Below, in pieces: positions 26,651 to 34,106 of a stretch of DNA of 34,106 nt. Position numbers and translations under genes: made by a program. Position 1 is the first letter of the stretch. Each line of letters begins with the position of its first letter. The DNA lies in NCBI RefSeq assembly GCF_000003605.2, contig NW_003116344.1:1-34106 (forward strand), in the 5' to 3' direction. The notes under the pieces are model-generated. The model searched no databases. It was given only the letters and a program-made list of their open reading frames with translations, and was not told the origin of the DNA. The stretch comes from Saccoglossus kowalevskii. Taxonomy: Eukaryota; Hemichordata; Enteropneusta; Harrimaniidae.

Positions 26651-29177
26651 GACTTGCTGAAATGTAACATGAGACGTGTAGTTTTCAACAATTCACACAC
26701 ACAACAACATTATATACATGTATAGTCATTAATCTTGATTCAGTGGGACTTGCTGAAATGTAACATGAGACGTGTAGTTTTCAACAATTCACACACACAA
26801 CAACATTATATATAGTCATTAATCTTGATTCAGTGGGACTCACTGAAATGTAACATGAGACGTGTAGTTTTCAACAATTCACACACACACAACATTATAT
26901 ATAGTCATTAATCTTGATTCAGTGGCACTCACTGAAATGTAACATGAGACGTGTAGTTTTCAACAATTCACACACACAACATTATATATAGTCATTAATC
27001 TTGATTCAGTGGGACTTGCTGAAATGTAACATGAGACGTGTAGTTTTCAACAATTCACACACACAACATTATATATAGACATTAATCTTGATTCAGTGGG
27101 ACTTGCTGAAATGTAACATGAGACGTGTAGTTTTCAACAATTCACACACAACAACATTATATATAGACATTAATCTTGATTCAGTGGGACTCACTGAAAT
27201 GTAACATGAGACGTGTAGTTTTCAACAATTCACACACACAACAACATTATATATAGACATTAATCTTGATTCAGTGGGACTCACTGAAATGTAACATGAG
27301 ACGTGTAGTTTTCAACAATTCACACACACAACAACATTATATATAGTCATTAATCTTGATTCAGTGGGACTTGCTGAAATGTAACATGAGACGTGTAGTT
27401 TTCAACAATTCACACACACAACATTATATATAGACATTAATCTTGATTCAGTGGGACTTGCTGAAATGTAACATGAGACGTGTAGTTTTCAACAATTCAC
27501 ACACACAACAACATTATATAAGGTCATTAATCTTGATTCAGTGGGACTCACTGAAATGTAACATGAGACGTGTAGTTTTCAACAATTCACACACACACAA
27601 CATTATATATAGTCATTAATCTTGATTCAGTGGCACTCACTGAAATGTAACATGAGACGTGTAGTTTTCAACAATTCACACACACAACATTATATGTAGT
27701 CATTAATATTGATTGAGTGGGACTTGCTGAAATGTAACATGAGACGTGTAATTTTCAACAATTCACACACACAACATTATATATAGTCATTAATCTTGAT
27801 TCAGTGGGACTCACTGAAATGTAACATGAGACGTGTAGTTTTCAACAATTCACACACACACAACATTATATATAGTCATTAATCTTGATTCAGTGGCACT
27901 CACTGAAATGTAACATGAGACGTGTAGTTTTCAACAATTCACACACACAACATTATATGTAGTCATTAATATTGATTCAGTGGGACTTGCTGAAATGTAA
28001 CATGAGACGTGTAGTTTTCAACAATTCACACACACAACAACATTATATATAGTCATTAATATTGATTGAGTGGGACTTGCTGAAATGTAACATGAGACGT
28101 GTAGTTTTCAACAATTCACACACACAACAACATTATATATAGTCATTAATCTTGATTCAGTGGGACTTGCTGAAATGTAACATGAGACGTGTAGTTTTCA
28201 ACAATTCACACACACAACATTATATATAGTCATTAGTCTTGATTCAGTGGGACTCACTGAAATGTAACATATGAGACGTGTAGTTTTCAACAATTCACAC
28301 ACACAACAACATTATATATAGTCATTAATCTTGATTCAGTGGTACTCACTGAAATGTAACATGAGACGTGTAGTTTTCAACAATTCACACACACAACAAC
28401 ATTATATATAGTCATTAATCTTGATTCAGTGGCACTCACTGAAATGTAACATGAGACGTGTAGTTTTCAACAATTCACACACACAACAACATTATATATA
28501 GTCATTAATCTTGATTCAGTGGGACTCACTGAAATGTAACATGAGACGTGTAGTTTTCAACAATTCACACACACAACAACATTATATATAGTCATTAATC
28601 TTGATTCAGTGGGACTTACTGAAATGTAACATGAGACGTGTAGTTTTCAACAATTCACACACACAACAACATTATATATAGTCATTAATCTTGAGTCAGT
28701 GGCACTCACTGAAATGAAACATGAGACGTGTAGTTTTCAACAATTCACACACACAACAACATTATATATAGTCATTAATCTTGATTCAGTGGCACTCACT
28801 GAAATGTAACATGAGACGTGTAGTTTTCAACAATTCACACACACAACAACATTATATATAGTCATTAATCTTGATTCAGTGGCACTCACTGAAATGTAAC
28901 ATGAGACGTGTAGTTTTCAACAATTCACACACACAACAACATTATATATAGTCATTAATCTTGATTCAGTGGGACTTGCTGAAATGTAACATGAGACGTG
29001 TAGTTTTCAACAATTCACACACACAACAACATTATATATAGTCATTAATCTTGATTCAGTGGGACTTGCTGAAATGTAACATGAGACGTGTAGTTTTCAA
29101 CAATTCACACACACAACAACATTATATATAGTCATTAATCTTGATTCAGTGGCACTCACTGAAATGTAACATGAGAT

Positions 29178-30208
29178 GTGTAGTTTTCAACAATTCACAC
29201 ACACAACAACATTATATATAGTCATTAATCTTGATTCAGTGGCACTCACTGAAATGTAACATGAGACGTGTAGTTTTCAACAATTCACACACACAACAAC
29301 ATTATATATAGTCATTAATCTTGATTCAGTGGGACTTGCTGAAATGTAACATGAGACGTGTAGTTTTCAACAATTCACACACACAACAACATTATATATA
29401 GTCATTAATCTTGATTCAGTGGGACTTGCTGAAATGTAACATGAGACGTGTAGTTTTCAACAATTCACACACACAACAACATTATATACATGTATAGTCA
29501 TTAATCTTGATTCAGTGGGACTTGCTGAAATGTAACATGAGACGTGTAGTTTTCAACAATTCACACACACAACAACATTATATATAGTCATTAATCTTGA
29601 TTCAGTGGGACTTGCTGAAATGTAACATGAGACGTGTAGTTTTCAACAATTCACACACAACACAACATTATATACATGTATAGTCATTAATCTTGATTCA
29701 GTGGGACGTGCTGAAATGTAACATGAGACGTGTAGTTTTCAACAATTCACACACACAACAACATTATATATAGTCAATAATCTTGATTCAGTGGGACTCA
29801 CTGAAATGTAACATGAGACGTGTAGTTTTCAACAATTCACACACACAACAACATTATATATAGTCATTAATCTTGATTCAGTGGGACTTGCTGAAATGTA
29901 ACATGAGACGTGTAATTTTCAACAATTCACACACACAACATTATATATAGTCATTAATCTTGATTCAGTGGGACTTGCTAAAATGTAACATGAGACGTGA
30001 AATTTTCAACAATTCACACACACAACATTATATATAGTCATTAATCTTGATTCAGTGGGACTCACTGAAATGTAACATGAGACGTGTAGTTTTCAACAAT
30101 TCACACACACAACATTATATATAGTCATTAATCTTGATTCAGTGGGACTCACTGAAATGTAACATGAGACGTGTAGTTTTCAACAATTCACACACACAAC
30201 AACATTAT
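29178..30208 (+). repeat. Higher-order block with 96-bp palindrome monomers, copy 2
   Basis: This is the partner of 18,179-19,209 at +10,999. It differs by a single t-to-g change at 29,708. Its left edge falls at the atgagatgtg variant (29,177), where the other copy keeps the CpG. Confidence 0.85.
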
Positions 30209-30466
30209 ATAAGGTCATTAATCTTGATTCAGTGGGACTTGCTAAATGTAACATGAGACGTGTAGTTTTCAACAATTCACACACACAACAATATTATATA
30301 TAGTCATTAATCTTGATTCAGTGGCACTCACTGAAATGTAACATGAGCCGTGTAGTTTTCAACAATTCACACACACAACAACATTATATATAGTCATTAA
30401 TCTTGATTCAGTGGGACTTGCTGAAATGTAACATGAGACGTGTAGTTTTCAACAATTCACACACAC

Positions 30467-31443
30467 AACATTATATATAGTCATTAATCTTGATTCAGTG
30501 GCACTCACTGAAATGTAACATGAGACGTGTAGTTTTCAACAATTCACACACAACAACATTATATATAGACATTAATCTTGATTCAGTGGGACTCACTGAA
30601 ATGTAACATGAGACGTGTAGTTTTCAACAATTCACACACACACAACATTATATATAGTCATTAATCTTGATTCAGTGGCACTCACTGAAATGTAACATGA
30701 GACGTGTAGTTTTCAACAATTCACACACACAACATTATATGTAGTCATTAATATTGATTGAGTGGGACTTGCTGAAATGTAACATGAGACGTGTAGTTTT
30801 CAACAATTCACACACACAACAACATTATATATAGTCATTAATATTGATTGAGTGGGACTTGCTGAAATGTAACATGAGACGTGTAGTTTTCAACAATTCA
30901 CACACACAACAACATTATATATAGTCATTAATCTTGATTCAGTGGGACTTGCTGAAATGTAACATGAGACGTGTAGTTTTCAACAATTCACACACACAAC
31001 ATTATATATAGTCATTAGTCTTGATTCAGTGGGACTCACTGAAATGTAACATGAGACGTGTAGTTTTCAACAATTCACACACACAACAACATTATATATA
31101 GTCATTAATCTTGATTCAGTGGTACTCACTGAAATGTAACATGAGACGTGTAGTTTTCAACAATTCACACACACAACAACATTATATATAGTCATTAATC
31201 TTGATTCAGTGGGACTCACTGAAATGTAACATGAGACGTGTAGTTTTCAACAATTCACACACCAACAACATTATATATAGTCATTAATCTTGATTCAGTG
31301 GGACTTGCTGAAATGTAACATGAGACGTGTAGTTTTCAACAATTCACACACACAACAACATTATATATAGTCATTAATCTTGATTCAGTGGCACTCACTG
31401 AAATGTAACATGAGACGTGTAGTTTTCAACAATTCACACACAC
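30467..31443 (+). repeat. Higher-order block with attagtc and ggtactc markers, copy 2
   Basis: This is the partner of 5,937-6,913 at +24,530, differing by one base at 31,263. It sits far from its twin but carries the same private-looking markers, gtcattagtc (31,011) and ggtactcact (31,121). Confidence 0.85.
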
Positions 31444-31534
31444 AACAACATTATATATAGTCATTAATCTTGATTCAGTGGGACTTGCTGAAATGTAACA
31501 TGAGACGTGTAGTTTTCAACAATTCACACACACA

Positions 31535-33015
31535 ACAACATTATATATAGTCATTAATCTTGATTCAGTGGGACTTGCTGAAATGTAACATGAGACGTGT
31601 AGTTTTCAACAATTCACACACACAACAACATTATATATAGTCATTAATCTTGATTCAGTGGCACTCACTGAAATGTAACATGAGACGTGTAGTTTTCAAC
31701 AATTCACACACACAACAACATTATATATAGTCATTAATCTTGATTCAGTGGGACTTGCTGAAATGTAACATGAGACGTGTAGTTTTCAACAATTCACACA
31801 CACAACAACATTATATATAGTCATTAATCTTGATTCAGTGGGACTTGCTGAAATGTAACATGAGACGTGTAGTTTTCAACAATTCACACACAACACAACA
31901 TTATATACATGTATAGTCATTAATCTTGATTCAGTGGGACTTGCTGAAATGTAACATGAGACGTGTAGTTTTCAACAATTCACACACACAACAACATTAT
32001 ATATAGTCAATAATCTTGATTCAGTGGGACTCACTGAAATGTAACATGAGACGTGTAGTTTTCAACAATTCACACACACAACAACATTATATATAGTCAT
32101 TAATCTTGATTCAGTGGGACTTGCTAAAATGTAACATGAGACGTGAAATTTTCAACAATTCACACACACAACATTATATATAGTCATTAATCTTGATTCA
32201 GTGGGACTCACTGAAATGTAACATGAGACGTGTAGTTTTCAACAATTCACACACACAACATTATATATAGTCATTAATCTTGATTCAGTGGGACTTGCTG
32301 AAATGTAACATGAGACGTGTAGTTTTCAACAATTCACACACACAACAACATTATATATAGTCATTAATCTTGATTCAGTGGCACTCACTGAAATGTAACA
32401 TGAGACGTGTAGTTTTCAACAATTCACACACACAACAACATTATATATAGTCATTAATCTTGATTCAGTGGGACTTGCTGAAATGTAACATGAGACGTGT
32501 AGTTTTCAACAATTCACACACACAACAACATTATATATAGTCATTAATCTTGATTCAGTGGGACTTGCTGAAATGTAACATGAGACGTGTAGTTTTCAAC
32601 AATTCACACACAACACAACATTATATACATGTATAGTCATTAATCTTGATTCAGTGGGACTTGCTGAAATGTAACATGAGACGTGTAGTTTTCAACAATT
32701 CACACACACAACAACATTATATATAGTCAATAATCTTGATTCAGTGGGACTCACTGAAATGTAACATGAGACGTGTAGTTTTCAACAATTCACACACACA
32801 ACAACATTATATATAGTCATTAATCTTGATTCAGTGGGACTTGCTAAAATGTAACATGAGACGTGAAATTTTCAACAATTCACACACACAACATTATATA
32901 TAGTCATTAATCTTGATTCAGTGGGACTCACTGAAATGTAACATGAGACGTGTAGTTTTCAACAATTCACACACACAACATTATATATAGTCATTAATCT
33001 TGATTCAGTGGGACT
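31535..33015 (+). repeat. Exact tandem duplication of a 720-bp, 8-monomer unit
   Basis: Bases 31,535-32,295 and 32,255-33,015 are identical over 761 positions at an offset of 720, so the copies overlap by 41 bases, as expected of a clean tandem duplication in register. Each unit contains one 96-bp linker with the tacatgta palindrome (31,904 and 32,624), one tcaataatc monomer (about 32,007 and 32,727) and one ctaaaatg/gaaattttc monomer. It ends at a T against C allele difference (32,296 and 33,016). The identity suggests a very recent event or an assembly artefact. Confidence 0.85.
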
Positions 33016-34084
33016 CACTGAAATGTAACATGAGACGTGTAGTTTTCAACAATTCACACACACAACAACATTATATAAGGTCATTAATCTTGATTCAGTG
33101 GGACTTGCTAAATGTAACATGAGACGTGTAGTTTTCAACAATTCACACACACAACAACATTATATATAGTCATTAATCTTGATTCAGTGGGACTCACTGA
33201 AATGTAACATGAGACGTGTAGTTTTCAACAATTCACACACACAACAACATTATATATAGTCATTAATCTTGATTCAGTGGGACTTGCTGAAATGTAACAT
33301 GAGACGTGTAGTTTTCAACAATTCACACACACAACATTATATATAGACATTAATCTTGATTCAGTGGGACTCACTGAAATGTAACATGAGACGTGTAGTT
33401 TTCAACAATTCACACACAACAACATTATATATAGACATTAATCTTGATTCAGTGGGACTTGCTGAAATGTAACATGAGACGTGTAGTTTTCAACAATTCA
33501 CACACACAACAACATTATATATAGTCATTAATCTTGATTCAGTGGCACTCACTGAAATGTAACATGAGACGTGTAGTTTTCAACAATTCACACACACAAC
33601 AACATTATATATAGTCATTAATCTTGATTCAGTGGGACTTGCTGAAATGTAACATGAGACGTGTAGTTTTCAACAATTCACACACACAACAACATTATAT
33701 ATAGTCATTAATCTTGATTCAGTGGCACTCACTGAAATGTAACATGAGACGTGTAGTTTTCAACAATTCACACACACAACAACATTATATATAGTCATTA
33801 ATCTTGATTCAGTGGGACTTGCTGAAATGTAACATGAGACGTGTAGTTTTCAACAATTCACACACACAACAACATTATATATAGTCATTAATCTTGATTC
33901 AGTGGGACTTGCTGAAATGTAACATGAGACGTGTAGTTTTCAACAATTCACACACACAACATTATATATAGTCATTAATCTTGATTCAGTGGGACTTGCT
34001 GAAATGTAACATGAGACGTGTAGTTTTCAACAATTCACACACACAACATTATATATAGACATTAATCTTGATTCAGTGGGACTT

Positions 34085-34106
34085 GCTGAAATGTAACATG
34101 ATGAGA
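34085..34106. other. Irregular right edge of the window
   Basis: The last monomer stops in its middle, reading aacatgatgaga where every other copy has aacatgagacg. This is a three-base gain (tga) within six bases of the end. Together with the irregular left edge it suggests contig-end errors rather than a real boundary. Confidence 0.35.

Larger units (their letters stand above)
1..34106 (+). repeat. Satellite DNA array, ~90-bp monomer, about 380 head-to-tail copies
   Basis: One tandem repeat fills the window. Successive copies of the motif cttgctgaaa at 661 and 751 give the 90-bp period, and the same period or a slightly shorter one holds throughout. All copies lie in the same orientation, with no insertion or inversion seen. 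Average spacing is about 89 bp, hence about 380 monomers (an estimate from length, not an exact count). The monomer is AT-rich and has one conserved CpG. Every frame on both strands contains stops in each monomer: on the plus strand tag and taa near the TA run and taa after the atg of gaaatg; on the minus strand two tga in other frames, and a tga plus a taa in the most open one. The array is therefore non-coding. The type of sequence is typical of eukaryotic constitutive heterochromatin, such as pericentromeric, subtelomeric or B-chromosome satellites. Which of these applies cannot be told from the sequence, and I do not recognise it as a named satellite. Confidence 0.98.

Noticed and set aside
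1-34106. CRISPR array
   Set aside because: The repeats are contiguous ~90-bp copies. There are no unique spacers between short constant repeats, no leader and no cas genes.
1-34106. Repetitive protein-coding gene (90 and 87 bp are multiples of three)
   Set aside because: All six frames of the monomer contain stop codons. The most open one (minus strand) still has a tga and a taa per monomer, and the 88-, 89- and 96-bp variants do not open another frame.
1-34106. Telomeric repeat or array boundary
   Set aside because: No TTAGGG-like or other telomere motif is present, and no unique sequence occurs at either end. The odd bases at both ends are too few to be a boundary.
1-34106. tRNA, rRNA or snRNA-derived monomer
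   Set aside because: I see no A-box/B-box pair, no cloverleaf arms and no rRNA-like segment in the monomer on either strand.

Overview
The whole 34,106-base window is one tandem array of a short satellite repeat. The basic monomer is 90 bp (30 G+C of 90 in the commonest form, about 33%), and roughly 380 copies run head to tail in one orientation from the first to the last base. I found no unique sequence, no inserted transposon, no inverted block, no RNA gene and no protein-coding gene. All three forward and all three reverse frames of the monomer are closed by stop codons, so no long reading frame can form.

This is eukaryotic satellite or heterochromatin-type DNA, because no bacterial or viral genome carries arrays like this. 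The species cannot be read from the sequence. I do not recognise the monomer as a named satellite, and no CENP-B box or telomere repeat is present. That both window ends break off with small irregularities suggests that the window is a whole unplaced contig made only of satellite, or its edges.

Monomers differ at a small set of diagnostic sites. The middle of the monomer has three main alleles: T (gggacttgctg), C (gggactcactg) and K (ggcactcactg). The segment after the single CpG reads gtagttttc, gtaattttc or gaaattttc. The linker of CA, CAA and TA units gives lengths of 87, 88, 89, 90 or 96 bp, and nearly all shared length change lies there. The other ~65 bp keep a fixed length.

These variants reveal a higher-order layout. 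From left to right: a 16-monomer unit of 1,422 bp at 14-1,435 starts again at 1,436; a block with a gtaagg/ccag marker lies near 2,050; a near-tandem pair of 1.41-kb units covers 3,115-5,967; a block with attgattgag, attagtc and ggtact markers follows to 6,913; segments related to the left end fill 7.5-16.3 kb, including a 445-bp pentamer repeated exactly at 13,676-14,565; a patch of private errors sits at 16,361-16,466; a run of regular 90-mers follows it. From 18.4 kb on, blocks carry a 96-bp monomer with a 12-bp palindrome. The right part (25-34 kb) reuses left-hand blocks with about one mismatch per kb and ends with a 720-bp, 8-monomer unit duplicated exactly in tandem.

The array is therefore a mosaic of a limited set of 0.4-1.4 kb blocks, copied locally by tandem duplication and over 5-25 kb by some longer-range exchange. 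The main biological leads are this block reuse, two small hairpins per monomer whose common variants keep pairing only in a plus-strand RNA, and CpG-type decay at the one conserved CpG.
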